From Rhyacophila brunnea (Eukaryota > Arthropoda > Insecta > Trichoptera > Rhyacophilidae): DNA of 64,000 nucleotides. How positions within the stretch are numbered: the stretch's first letter is position 1; each line of letters begins with the position of its first letter. The notes beneath the pieces are model-generated. The model made no database searches. It was given only the letters and a program-made list of their open reading frames with translations, and had not been told where the DNA came from. The stretch lies in assembly GCA_022495005.1 (NCBI GenBank), contig JAGYXB010000461.1:372001-436000 (forward strand), given 5' to 3'. The translations under genes were made by a program, and so were the position numbers. Of this stretch, positions 1 through 9,949 are shown one piece after another.

Positions 1-240
1 CATCTGTCCGAGTGTTTCGCGGACTGAGATTTCAATTAGATCCGCACTATTTGCACAGCACTCGCCGGCAATGTTAAAGACCGGTTATCATTTCATTCCA
101 TCCACAGTGTTTGGCAAACAAGTGGAGACGGCCGCCATCATGGGCAAACGGATTTTTATTACGTCACAGGAGAGAGCAGGACCGGGGCGAGGGGGACGCG
201 GCTAAATAATGAGAGTTTGTCTGACAGCGACAAGCAGAGA
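1..240. other. GC-richer single-copy-looking segment at left edge
   Basis: This stretch is richer in G+C than what follows and shares no segment I could see with the repeats elsewhere in the window. It contains a TTACGTCA (CRE/ATF-like) core near 168-176. No reading frame with recognisable protein similarity crosses it. It could be host regulatory DNA or the edge of a transcribed region outside the window. This is an inference from composition only. Confidence 0.3.
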
Positions 241-317
241 CGTATTAGACATTATTTATTATTAAAACAAAATTAATAAAACGGTCAAAGATTTATTATT
301 ATAACGTTATATTAAAA

Positions 318-430
318 AGACTCGTGGATCACGGGTTTGAATCCCGAAAATATTATTAAAAATAAATTTGGATCCAGAAGTGGACGTAATTTTTGAACGA
401 ATGATGAACGACCGTTTATCGTTAAATAAT
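318..430 (+). repeat. tRNA-like SINE fragment
   Basis: A B-box-like core, GGGTTTGAATCCC, lies at about 333-345. It is followed by a segment resembling the sequence downstream of the similar core at 28066-28110 (both carry a TTTGGATC motif soon after). No intact A box is visible, so this is probably a 5'-truncated SINE rather than a tRNA gene. Confidence 0.35.
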
Positions 431-572
431 AAGCTGTTAAAAATAAAATTCCTTTTAGAGATGACTGTAGGTAATGCACTAGCAAGTGGATTTGAAATCT
501 ATAATTAAATACATTTTACGTACAGAATTAAAGATATTTAAATATTATTGTAATTAAAAACTAGCGATTCTT

Positions 573-732
573 GTCGGTTAATAGAAAGCCAGTGGCAAAA
601 AAAAATTTGAAATAGCCGTTATATTGGATTATTTGTTAGGTTAGGTTATGTTTTCATTCTTGAATTCATGAGTTTTGCCAAAATCGCCTATGACAATTAG
701 CGCGGTTTCCGCCTGGCTTTCTGTAAACCGAC
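573..732 (+). mobile_element. Short inverted-repeat element carrying TTAGG units
   Basis: The ends form imperfect 20-bp terminal inverted repeats (573-592 against 713-732, about 16 to 17 of 20 matching; both read GTCGGT...GAAAGCCAG from outside inward). The interior contains GTTAGGTTAGGTTA. Related but less complete copies lie at about 58713-58850 (same strand) and 55000-55145 (opposite strand), which supports a dispersed family. No clear target-site duplication was found. The TTAGG units match the insect telomere motif but are internal to a dispersed repeat, so this is not a telomere. Confidence 0.5.
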
Positions 733-754
733 TTGATTAGAAGAAAAAAATGAA

Positions 755-970
755 ACGATTGAACTAAGAAAAAAATTGCAGATGGTATTGACTAGTTTTA
801 AAATTTTTATTAAACCCTGCCTAAAGCAAACTATAGGTAATAGATACTCGATAAAAACACGTATTCTTTTGTCGATAAAATATTTATATTACGCTATTAA
901 ATCATACGTCATTTTAGATATTTTAAGAATATTATTTATCTTTTATTGTTTGGTAAGGTTGGGCTAGGTT
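755..970 (+). mobile_element. Internal fragment of the CAGTGGCG hAT MITE family
   Basis: The order of motifs (GAACTAAGAA, GCAGATGGT, AAACCCTGCCTAA, then TTTTAGATATTTTA and a TTGTTTGGT stretch) matches the interior of the hAT MITE copies at 16153, 26707 and 63255. Both terminal inverted repeats are missing. Confidence 0.5.
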
Positions 971-1217
971 TCAACTAATCGAGTTGTAAAATACCATCTG
1001 TAATCAAATAAGTAAGACTGATAAAGTTCAGTATGCACTGTTTATGATGCATCTCCACACCTCCATACGTCTAGAGGTTGCCAGCAACTTGTTGCCAGTG
1101 TGGACACGGCATTAAATGCAAACACTGGTCAAAGAAATTAGGTTATAGTGAAGATTGTCGAATAATTTATTTAATGTATATATTTTTATGACGTTTTAAA
1201 TCAACGACACTTTAAGC

Positions 1218-1515
1218 CACAGAACAGATTAATAAATAGAATTAAAATAGGCTATACCCTCAATATACTACATTTGAAGTGTCATACGAAAATTAAACAC
1301 ACATTATGGGCGTGGAATAGTGTTTAGCAATCTTCAAATACACAAATATTGAATGAGTGCCAGTGCATAAGTCGAGAGCAGTTGTCAGACGAAGGACAAT
1401 CGTATTTTTACACGTGCTTAAGTTTATCCCATCTTCTTCCATACTGGAGATCGGTTGACTGTAATTCCACACCCGTTAGATATTTCAGTTCCCATTAATT
1501 CTGTGTTCCCTGCTT
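1218..1515 (+). repeat. Unclassified repeat I, copy 1
   Basis: About 300 bp that aligns along its whole length with 5622-5955 in the same orientation. Shared landmarks include ATTAATAAATAGAATT, CATACGAAAATTAAACA, GAGAGCAGTTGTCAGA, AAGTTTATCCCA and TTAATTCTGTGTTCCCTG. No terminal inverted repeat, reading frame or target duplication was recognised, so its class is unknown. Confidence 0.6.
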
Positions 1516-2240
1516 TAAATACTAATAGTAAGAAAGACTCCATGATAATTATACTATATTAAATAATATGACAGTAAATTTATAAACTGTATATACAACC
1601 ACTTCTATTAGGCGGGGAAATTATATTAGATTAGCACTGCATAGAGACGGCACTTGTGATGTGACCCATCTCTAATTAAAAACAGGTCGGCATCTAGCAC
1701 GCTTCGATACATTCATTACTCGTAGAATTAATTTGCAGATTCAATATGTATCTATCGGATAATACTAACTCGCATTGATAATAAAATGATTGATAAACAT
1801 TAATAATTTTCTATGACGGGTATTATAAATATTATATTATCGAGGTTGATATGGGGAAATAGGTGCAAGAGATGATATAACAAAAATCGATGTAGGTATA
1901 GGGTGAGATTATTTAGAATGTCATCTTAGCGTTATAAAAGAGCTTTGGAGAGTTATACATCGACAAAGTTATGAACTGTTTTTCGCAGTTTATTTAAAAG
2001 AATATATAGATACCCAACTTCCTTAGAGAAACAACTAAAAAGTTCAAGGTTATGAGTTAATAATGCCATTCGATGTAGAAAGGTATTTTATTTATAATTT
2101 GACAAAAAAAAATAATCAAAAATTTCTTCAGCGGATTATAAAATTGAATAAATATTTCTGGGATTAATCATTAATTATTTAATTATAAACGGAAATGTCT
2201 GGGTTGATTATTTTTTGGTAAACTGAAAAATTTCATTGTG
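1516..2240. other. AT-rich stretch without recognised features
   Basis: I see no gene, no tRNA-like box and no repeat shared with other parts of the window here. Confidence 0.5.
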
Positions 2241-2261
2241 CATTTTTCATTTGAACTAAAT

Positions 2262-2775
2262 AAAAAATAATTACAAGATAAAAAGAACTTTTTATATACC
2301 ACGTTTTTAAATTTTCTGTTGAATCATATAAACTTGACAATTCTATGTATTAATAAATACTTTTTCTTGTAGTTGATAGAAATACTGAATAAATATTATA
2401 GAATACTGATATACTTCATATTGATTTCCATAGTAACGCAAGTATATATTAATAATTTAGTTGCTAGGACCCCCTTAGCAATCAATGATAGTGAATAGTA
2501 AATATTACTTTTAACGGTTTTTTTTCCGAAACATACAAAACAGAATTAACTGAAAATGAATTCAATTCTACTTAAAGATGGCCAAAAGCAATAAAAGAAT
2601 GCATTGTCATATATTCTAAACGTTTCAAATGTCTAGCTAGTCGGGAAGTTAGTTAAAAATCTTCTTTCGTCCAATACAAATCTTGGACAAACAAGAAAAA
2701 ATTTGTACTGGACACACAAGAAAATATCTGTACCGGACACACAGGAATACGAGCTAATAATAAAAACGTGGTAAT
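2262..2775 (-). repeat. Unclassified repeat D, copy 1
   Basis: Reverse-orientation copy of the repeat also found at 15018-15227 (-), 44293-44806 (+) and 46333-46745 (+). Shared landmarks are ATTACAAGATAAAAA at one end, TAATTTAGTTGCTAGGACC, GAATTAACTGAAAATGAATT, CATTTGAAACTTTTAGAATA (as its complement) and ACGAGCTAA near the other end. Within it, 2299-2771 is bounded by short inverted ends CCACGTTTTT/AAAAACGTGG flanked by TA. However, the ATTACAAGATAAAAA flank is shared by three of the four copies, so those inverted ends may not be the true boundaries. Superfamily is not assigned. Confidence 0.6.
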
Positions 2776-3383
2776 AAAAACATTTACATTGAAATGAGAA
2801 TTTGTGCAAAATTTTCAAACACATATAAGAACAAAGTATTTTGAGTTCTTTTCCTAAAAAAGTTGGGTATCGATAGTTAGGTACTTTCAATGAATCTAAT
2901 AAAATATTGGTCTGAAAATGTCGTGTGAAATTACAAAATTTCACTTATGCTCTTTTAGCTTAAAAATTATATACTTAGTTATATTTATATATACGTAAAT
3001 ATATCTTTATAGTATTGAAGGACTGATTAATAAAATAATACAATTTACATATAAGTAAAAAAAAATGGGTTTGAAGGGGAGAGAAGATTTCATATTACCA
3101 CATATCTATATATTTACGTGAAAAACAATTTAAAAATGTTAATGCTTTGTAAGAAAAGTGTTCCAATGATTGGCAGGTATTAAACATCTATGTATTGTAT
3201 TTACACAAAATGATTTTAAGCTTAAAATTAATATTTTATATATTGCCATTTGTATAGGTACCTACAGACAATTGATTGGTATTAACATGTCAAAATATAT
3301 ACTTGTTATTTGGTATATTTTAATATTAATATATAAAAATCGATACTATAATTTCAATGGCGAAACAACTCAAGAAACCTTGA
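2776..3383. other. AT-rich stretch without recognised features
   Basis: No convincing gene or repeat was seen. The short open frames here are what AT-rich noncoding DNA gives by chance. Confidence 0.5.
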
Positions 3384-3497
3384 TCAAAGATAATGGCTAA
3401 TTAACTATTTTTTTTATTCAACGAATAATTCACAAGATTTAAGAATGTATCATTCTAATTATTGAATATACATTATTTTGAAAAACACTTTCTGAGA

Positions 3498-3640
3498 GAG
3501 CGTAAACCCGGGAGATACAGAATTCGATCCCCGTCGGGGTGGCTTACTTTTTTCAAAAAAAGATTTTTTTCTATTGGTTATAATATCTGTACCTCAGAGG
3601 CAGACGGATGCAAATCCAAACACCCAATTGTTCAGGAGAG
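3498..3640 (+). repeat. SINE family B head inside the composite
   Basis: This contains the B-box-like core ATTCGATCCCC at about 3521-3531 and the GGGGTGGCTTA segment also present at 23209-23219. It then runs through a T-rich tract and TATTGGTTATAATAT. The segment TGTACCTCAGAGGCAGACGG (about 3589-3608) reappears inverted at about 5213-5232, giving a long-range inverted repeat that the shorter family member at 23101 lacks. Confidence 0.6.
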
Positions 3641-3949
3641 CCAAAAAACAATTTTTATTTTCAACGAATACTCATAACTTCTAAGAAAATATAAATAGAA
3701 TGATCATTATTGTTTTTATTCTAATTCAATTAAAGTACTTCTGGAATATGTAAGAAAGGAATAAATATAATACAATTTTATATCTAAAAAAATTAAATAA
3801 AAAACGTAGTGTGGATTTGCATCCTTCTGTCTCTAAAGATATTTTGTTAATGTGGATTTGTATCTTATTTACCTAGCCATAATAAAACAATTTGTAAGTT
3901 AAAAAAAATTATAGGCAAAGCAAACACATATTTTTTTTAATTTTTATTA

Positions 3950-5050
3950 TGTCATCATCATCATCCCCAGCCTGAATCTATTCATTGCTGGATGAAGGCC
4001 TCGCTAATCTCCAAGCTGATTCCACTTCTCTCGTTCCTGTGCGTTGCATTGCCAAGTTTTTCCGCAGAATTTTATCATTTCATAGATCCAGCGGCCTCTA
4101 GGTCTACCTTGCGGATGTTTTTTACTTCTTGGATACCACTGGATGACTAAATTTGTCCAACAATTGTCCTTTCTTCGAGCCATGTTCCAGCCTATTTCCA
4201 TTTGAGGTTTTTAGCAAACTCTATCACATCATTAATCCTTGTCTGTTCTCTTATCCACTCATTCCTTTTTTTGTCCTTTTGCGTTATGCCCAGCATGCAC
4301 CTTTCCATACCACGTTGTGCTACTCTAAGTTTCTGGATCTCTCTTTTACTTAGGCTCAATGTTTCACACGCATGTGGTTACGGGAAGTACACACTGGTTG
4401 AACACTTTGCACTTTAGGCATTTTTGAAGAAATTATTCAGGCGGCCAAAAGCACTCCAGCCTAGCTTTACTCTGCGAACAATTTCATCAAATATACATCC
4501 ATCTATAGACACTTATTGTACCAGATAGATGTAGTTTTTCACCTGTTCGAGCTGAATGCCATTGATGAGGATCTCTTTTTGGCCCGCAAAGCAGTTGAAC
4601 ATGACTTTATTCTTTGATACATTTATTTTCAAGCCTACTTTGTTGCTTACTCCAGCGAGTTACCGCATTCTGCTTTGGAGGCCTTCTGAGTCTTGCAAAC
4701 TTTGTAAGATTGTATCACCTTGTCGGACTCCTTTGCTGATAGGAAATGCGCGATGGTTTATGGAGATGTTGTTGCGCTACTGTATATATTATTGAAAATA
4801 TTTATATAGCGCCCGGGGATTCCTTGATTTCTGAGTGCATCGAGTATTGAAAATTTCTTCATGGAATCGAACGCTTTCTCATAGTCTATAAAACCCATGG
4901 ATAGCGGCAGCTTGTATTCCTGTTACCGCTCTGATTTCTCTGATGACTTGGATAATATGGTCCATAGTGCTGTATCCTCCTCTAAAGCTCGTTCTCCTGG
5001 CTGGTTCTCGTCTAGTACATATTGCAGACGGTTTGATAGAATTTTATCTT
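3950..5050 (-). pseudogene. LINE (non-LTR retrotransposon) reverse transcriptase, 5'-truncated and decayed
   Basis: Read on the minus strand in several frames, this gives the order expected of the C-terminal half of a non-LTR reverse transcriptase. First comes a fingers motif (KILSNRLQYVLDENQPGE, about 5045-4990), then FIDYEKAFDSMKKFSILDAL (around 4880), then GVRQGDTI. Next are GLKINVSKNKVM, the GWSAFGRLNNFFKN block, the RVAQRGMERCMLGI block and finally a WAGT...GRPRGRWI tail (4004-4100). The YADD catalytic box is missing: GVRQGDTI runs into unrelated sequence, so the copy has an internal deletion plus stops and frameshifts. The minus-strand 3' end is a GATGATGATG run and an A-rich tract (about 3905-3965). 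The same family occurs at 29530-29890 and 43180-43920. Clade is probably RTE-like, but this was not tested. Confidence 0.8.
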
Positions 5051-5293
5051 AGTGGATTATTGGATTTGCATCCTTCTGCTTCTAAGGTAGGTATGGCATT
5101 TGCATCTTTATGCTATGCCTATCTTGGACTAGGACTTTCATGTCTCTGCCACTAATGAAAGCCTTTATAGCATGACGATTCTTAAAAAAACTCATTTTCC
5201 CCAAAAACGGAGTTGCATCCGTCTGCCTCTGAGGTACAGATATACTCTTTCAGAAAGTGTTTTTCAAAATTATGTATGTTCAAAGATAATGGC

Positions 5294-5621
5294 ATTTAAA
5301 TTATTTGCAGAAATTCTCTTAATTTTAAAGCCTTGATTTTGAGAAATATGTATGTTTTTTTTATATTTAGTTTAGTGGAATTCAGCAATGCATGATAAAA
5401 TTTTAAAATTTAAAAAGGAATTAACCACAAATCATATTAATAAATATAATTCAGATATTGCTGACAATCCCCGATTTGAAAAAAACGTATATTTGTAGAC
5501 CATTGTCATGGCTTTTTATGAAACAAATTAGGTATGTACCAAATTAAATTAACGTCAATGATACTAACTACCTACTATCGTTTCCGTATGTATGTGTAGC
5601 GTATGAATATAGGTATTACCA
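5294..5621. other. AT-rich stretch without recognised features
   Basis: Nothing recognisable between the composite retroelement and the second copy of repeat I. Confidence 0.5.
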
Positions 5622-5955
5622 CAAAACCGATTAATAAATAGAATTCCGATAGGCTATATCCCCAATATACTAGGTACATTTTGAAACAGAGTTTTGAATG
5701 TGTGAGTTTCATACGAAAATTAAACAGTTATAGATGTGCAATAGTGTGTGTTCCAACCTTCAAATACACCAATATTGAATGAGCGTCAGTGCATAAACCG
5801 AGAGCAGTTGTCAGAAAGAAGGACAAACTTAGAATGACATATTTTTTATACGTGTTTAAGTTTATCCCACATTCTTCCACAATCGAGATCGGTTGCCTGT
5901 TACTCCACATCCGTTTGGTATTTCGATTCAGATTAATTCTGTGTTCCCTGAAATT
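5622..5955 (+). repeat. Unclassified repeat I, copy 2
   Basis: Direct-orientation partner of 1218-1515. It holds a few short indels relative to that copy, including an extra block around 5676-5700 (TTTTGAAACAGAGTTTTGAA). The two copies are 4.4 kb apart with the composite retroelement between them. They could be independent insertions or parts of a segmental duplication. Confidence 0.6.
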
Positions 5956-6480
5956 AACGCGAGATTGCAGTATTTAACTGAATTGATTATTAATTACAAT
6001 GACATATTAAAGAACTTTTTGACTCTTTTTTGAACTTTTTTGAACTTTTCTGTCTCAAAATTCCTCCAGTATCTTAGCCTCATTTACTCCTTTCACGTGT
6101 GAGATGGCGAGATGTTGCAACGTAAACCACGTGTCGTGATTGTACCTTCGTCGCATATTACTTTAAAGACCCTTCCCAGGTCTTTTTCAAATATTTTCGG
6201 TTTCTTCTTCCTCCTCATCTTCATCTCACCTTTTTCCAGCATTTCATCTTGTAGGTCACCACGGGCATTGTGTCAGTATTTATGGATTTTGTATAATTAG
6301 TCAAAGTTTGTTAATCGACTGAAGTCTCAGTATGACGTGTCTCAATAAACCAAAGTAGGATTAATCTTCCCGTACACGGAAAATTGCACGTGTACCTACA
6401 GCTGGCCGTACCTAACTCAGTTCACCGGTGCGACCTTGTGTTTGCCCTATGCCGCAAAACTGAAGCATGAAAAAGTATGG
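5956..6480. other. No gene; short tandem TTTTTTGAAC units
   Basis: Around 6012-6050 the unit TTTTTTGAAC or a close variant is repeated about three times. The rest (6061-6480) is somewhat less AT-rich, but I recognise no protein in any frame. Confidence 0.45.
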
Positions 6481-6489
6481 TAGGTAAAG

Positions 6490-6850
6490 AGATCAAATTC
6501 ATGTCTAAATAAAAACACTTACAAAATATGTAATAAAATACACCAAAATAGAACACAAGGGAAAGATAAAAGAAAATAGGTATGTAAATAAATTAGAAAT
6601 ACAATCATTTCGTATATATTTATATATACACCTGAATGATTTAAAAGTAGGTATCAAGTCGTGCCTATTAAAACTCTGATAATTATGTCAGTTATACATA
6701 TTATCAATATTTATTATGTTCGTATTAAATCTAAAAAAATGAAAACACGGTCTAAAATGCTCTACAAACTAAGCGTAATTTTTTGATCTCAGTGTTATAC
6801 GGCTAAATGTAATACGTACAATTTACATGTAACCTTGTTCACTAGAGTAA
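6490..6850 (+). repeat. Unclassified repeat J, copy 1
   Basis: Matches, in part or in whole, 14050-14360 (+), 43950-44100 (+), 58840-58970 (+) and 30290-30740 (-). Landmarks are AAATTCATGTCTAAATAAA, AATAGGTATGTAAATAAATT, AATACAATCATTTC, and a final GCTAAATGTAATACGTACAA followed by TTACATGTAA. No coding potential or structured termini were found. Confidence 0.55.
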
Positions 6851-7539
6851 TTAAATAGTCTTCGACTAACTTCTTCGCCGATTTCATTTTGAGGGCTGGT
6901 GCGTAAATCCAACATAAACATTCGCAAATTCTTTGCAACTGGTCGTCAAAAATATTATTTCAAATGCAATTTTTCAGACGCAATTTGTCAAATTCTATGA
7001 ATAATGATAATTAAATTACACTCAATATAATAGTGTGTTGCGTAATTTCTGCAACAACTAGATACTGGTTTATGTGATATTTGCAGTGTGCAACATTTCC
7101 CTCGGTTTAATGCACCAAACGCAAACAATCGCTGGTTTTGTTTCCTTAATCCGCATTGCGCAACGAATTTTTAATGTCCCCGGGTGTTTACACAACATCA
7201 CACAACACAATATTCCATGCACACAATATAACACAACACGTCAGATCCACATATATATATATATACGTATAATAGTAATATGATAGAGCAGAAATATGAA
7301 TTCGAGGATTATATTTTCTCACACTGAATGCACCAGTGGTGGCAAATTGAACCACACACACGTAGAGAGACGTATTATACATTTTTTTTATTAAGAGCAA
7401 TTCGCGAAAAAAAAACCTATGCAATATTTCTCTTGGTTTGGTATTTAGGTATATCGTATTTTGTACTTAAACACGTACTTTTTAAGTTGTTTAGGTATTT
7501 GTTTCTACGTGTGCATGGTTTTTAGAGTTTTCTCATTTT
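6851..7539. other. No gene; short (AT)n microsatellite
   Basis: A (TA)n tract lies near 7250-7265. Open frames on either strand (such as those through 7188-7525) overlap each other and resemble no protein I know. Confidence 0.45.
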
Positions 7540-7840
7540 TCGAAATTAATAATTATTTTCTCGAGAATTCGTGATTAGTTTTTTGATTTCTCGAGAAATC
7601 GTCTTATATTTGCCCTTATTCAGTACTACGGCCAAACATGTTTTTTACCGGGAAATTTAATTAATTCCATTTGACAACTTTTTTTAACGTAGAAAAAAAA
7701 ATCTTAGTCAGCTTAACTTAGTGACGATATCCCGATTTCTCGAGAATCTAATGATTTATCATGAAATGAGATTGGCCTTTTATGATTATTTATCGAGAAT
7801 TCTCGAGACGAGATTTTTCGATCACAACCTCTACATGATC
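7540..7840. repeat. Repeat G, rich in CTCGAGAATTC-type palindromes, copy 1
   Basis: Multiple TCTCGAGAA or GAGAATTCTCGAG motifs occur at about 7558-7604, 7735-7750 and 7793-7815. The segment ends in ACGAGATTTTTCGATCACAA followed by CCTCTA. The same ending (CGATCACAACCTCTA) occurs at about 62420-62436, and related palindromic motifs at 61545-61590. The class is unknown; the shared terminus suggests a transposon end. Confidence 0.5.
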
Positions 7841-8990
7841 AATCAGTACCTGATTTTACAGCAGCTATGAATATGACAAAATATCATCATCTCTACGAAA
7901 TGTTTATCAACACCGTTTTTGGTAAGCATGTGATTCAACGTGGGTTTTGCCACCTTCAGAAAATATATTGTATTCACTTCTCTCTCTACTGTAAGCTACT
8001 GTAAGCTTTATGAGCCAATGAGACAATGACTTTATTCAGTTTACGTCTTCTGAGCATAGTTTTTTTCTGTTGAAACTGCCCATAATAACGAAATCTTAAA
8101 TAGTCAAAAGAAAGCGGTTATAAACAATAGTTTTTAGCGCCAACAAGAAATATATTTTTCTTTATAGCATTCAAGGGTTGTTATACAAAATGTTTATAAA
8201 ACTCCCTCCAGTTTTAATTCCAAACTCTTTGTTACCACTTTTATTTATATAGTTATTCAAATTAGTCGGCATTCATGATAAACATATTGTAAAACTACGG
8301 TAATTGGATGAACAAAATCATGTTTTTATCGAAAATAGAAAATTGTCAATCATAATTATGATTTAATTGCATTTAAATAATTAATTGATAGTACCAAGGT
8401 GTTATTTACTTATACGTGTATATATATAAAAATATGGGTGACTCTATGATAGTGCGATTTTTGCCGATTTTAATTGATTCACAAAACTAAAACATAAATC
8501 CTTAAAACAATATCGCGTACCAATCTGCCTATGTTGAATTTTCAAAAAAGGTTTCCAACTGTCATAAAAATACAAATGCTACTGTACGAATACGAGTAGA
8601 TGCTTATTAATATTTTAAATATTATATGTATTAATAATACCTATGTGAAAAAAGTCTCACCAGTCATAAATCACCACATTCGTGTTTGCACTATGTATAC
8701 AAGTATAAATGTATTATATTTGTGTCCTCCATTAACCGCTAAATTTGATAGGTACCTACCCAACAGAGGTGTAAACATAGATTATTCAACATTATGTGAG
8801 CGATTGTAACTATTAACTATCTATTTTAGATCTATCTACCAATAAAATCAATTATAAAGTTATCGATGTTATCAGTTAATTAAAGTTAGATTTAGAGCAA
8901 CTGTAGCGTAAAATATAATATTTATTGGGTAAGGTTACATAATTATTAAATTTTGATTGTTGAAAAAAGTCTTTTTAAAAAAAATATTAT
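7841..8990. other. AT-rich stretch without recognised features
   Basis: No recognisable gene or shared repeat. Short frames here (such as 8600-8809) have no similarity I can identify. Confidence 0.45.
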
Positions 8991-9001
8991 GTCTTAATAG
9001 T

Positions 9002-9187
9002 GATTTTCGAACCTGGGACCCACGACATTATAAGCCGTCAGAGTATGGACCTAATAGGTTGAGCAAGAGTCTGACATCCATTTCCCGTAAAAACAAAAAT
9101 CTATTAATATACACCACCATTCTGCGGAGGCCCATAATATTATGATCCTAGGATCGGATATGGTCAAAGGAAGAAAGAGCGATTTTC
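9002..9187 (+). mobile_element. SINE family A copy with inverted 5' segment
   Basis: The right part (from about 9037) matches the forward body of SINE family A (GAGTATGGACCTAATAGGTT, then the GACATCCATTTCCCGTAAAA block, then GGATCGGATATGGTCAAAGG). The left part (about 9005-9038) is the tRNA-like head of the same family in reverse complement (TTCGAACCTGGGACCCACGA). The junction lies in a shared GTCAGAGTAT. A 7-bp repeat, GATTTTC, flanks the whole unit at 9002-9008 and 9181-9187, so both parts probably arrived together. Confidence 0.6.
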
Positions 9188-9189
9188 CA

Positions 9190-9756
9190 ACGTTCCACAA
9201 CAAACCTTAAAGAATGCAATAATTATTATACCTACGTAGGATTGTAATATTTTTGTAATGTATATGCAATGAGCACAATAATTCTTAGTTACTAATGTAT
9301 AACAACTGTAACAGTGTTATAGCTATAATAAATGCTTAGGTAAACAAAAAATAAACTCTGAACATAATATTCAATAAATGTATAAATTCAATGTAATTAA
9401 GTATATTAAACTGGGATTAAAAACGACGAATTTAGGATAATTAATTACCTTTCAAGCCATCATTTTTTTTTAAATAATATGTTTTAAAACATTTTTTTTT
9501 CATTTAGGTATTTGAGTTATTCATTATTTTATATAGCTCTTTAAAGCTATGAACGCTTCTCAGAAACGGTCTATAATAACAAAATCAATTAATAAATCGA
9601 CATTTCCCACAATAAAAATAATTAGATTAGTTATTTTACAATAAATTAATAGTGAGCATCCCGAATTAACTAGGTACATAATATAACTAATTAGTCTACC
9701 AGCCGACATTAGATGTATTTGTAATTGCCAATGAAAAAAAAATGACACTCACTTTT
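9190..9756. other. AT-rich stretch without recognised features
   Basis: No gene or shared repeat recognised. Confidence 0.45.
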
Positions 9757-9949
9757 TTGTCGGGTCTGCCGTATGGCATAATCTGTTCTAACGCCATTAC
9801 AATAAAAGTGATATTGCTATAATTTCCCGATCCTTTATGTCGGGTCTGCGAATAGTTGGGTTCAAACGGGTTCGCTCAAATGAACATTGACACTAGAAAC
9901 ACTGTTCTGACGCCATTACAATAAAGTTGATATTGCTATAAATTCCCTA
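9757..9949 (+). repeat. Interleaved local duplication
   Basis: Two motifs each occur twice in the same order but with different spacing. TGTCGGGTCTGC occurs at about 9757 and 9838. A 46-bp block beginning CTGTTCT(A/G)ACGCCATTACA and ending in TTCCC occurs at about 9784-9829 and 9902-9949. The second unit carries about 40 extra bases between the motifs. This looks like an imperfect tandem duplication followed by an insertion. Confidence 0.6.

Larger units (their letters stand above)
3384..5293. mobile_element. Composite retroelement bounded by a 14-bp target duplication
   Basis: The 14-bp sequence TCAAAGATAATGGC occurs at 3384-3397 and again at 5280-5293. Immediately inside on the left (about 3398-3497) is the 3' tail of SINE family B in reverse orientation, beginning with a T-rich run. 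It joins directly to the tRNA-like head of the same family in forward orientation (from about 3498). The forward part ends at 5280 in the family tail (GAAAGTGTTTTTCAAAATTATG). A truncated LINE on the minus strand (3950-5050) sits between the two SINE-related parts. The simplest reading is one retroposition event that created an inversion, plus a LINE inserted within or carried along. Confidence 0.65.

Noticed and set aside
2633..2944. 103-codon open frame, with a similar peptide in other copies of the same repeat
   Set aside because: The shared peptide stretch sits in differently disrupted frames in the copies of repeat D, so it reflects shared DNA rather than a maintained protein.
4153..4795. 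Plus-strand open frames in the 4.1-4.8 kb region
   Set aside because: They are antisense shadows of the minus-strand LINE reverse transcriptase.
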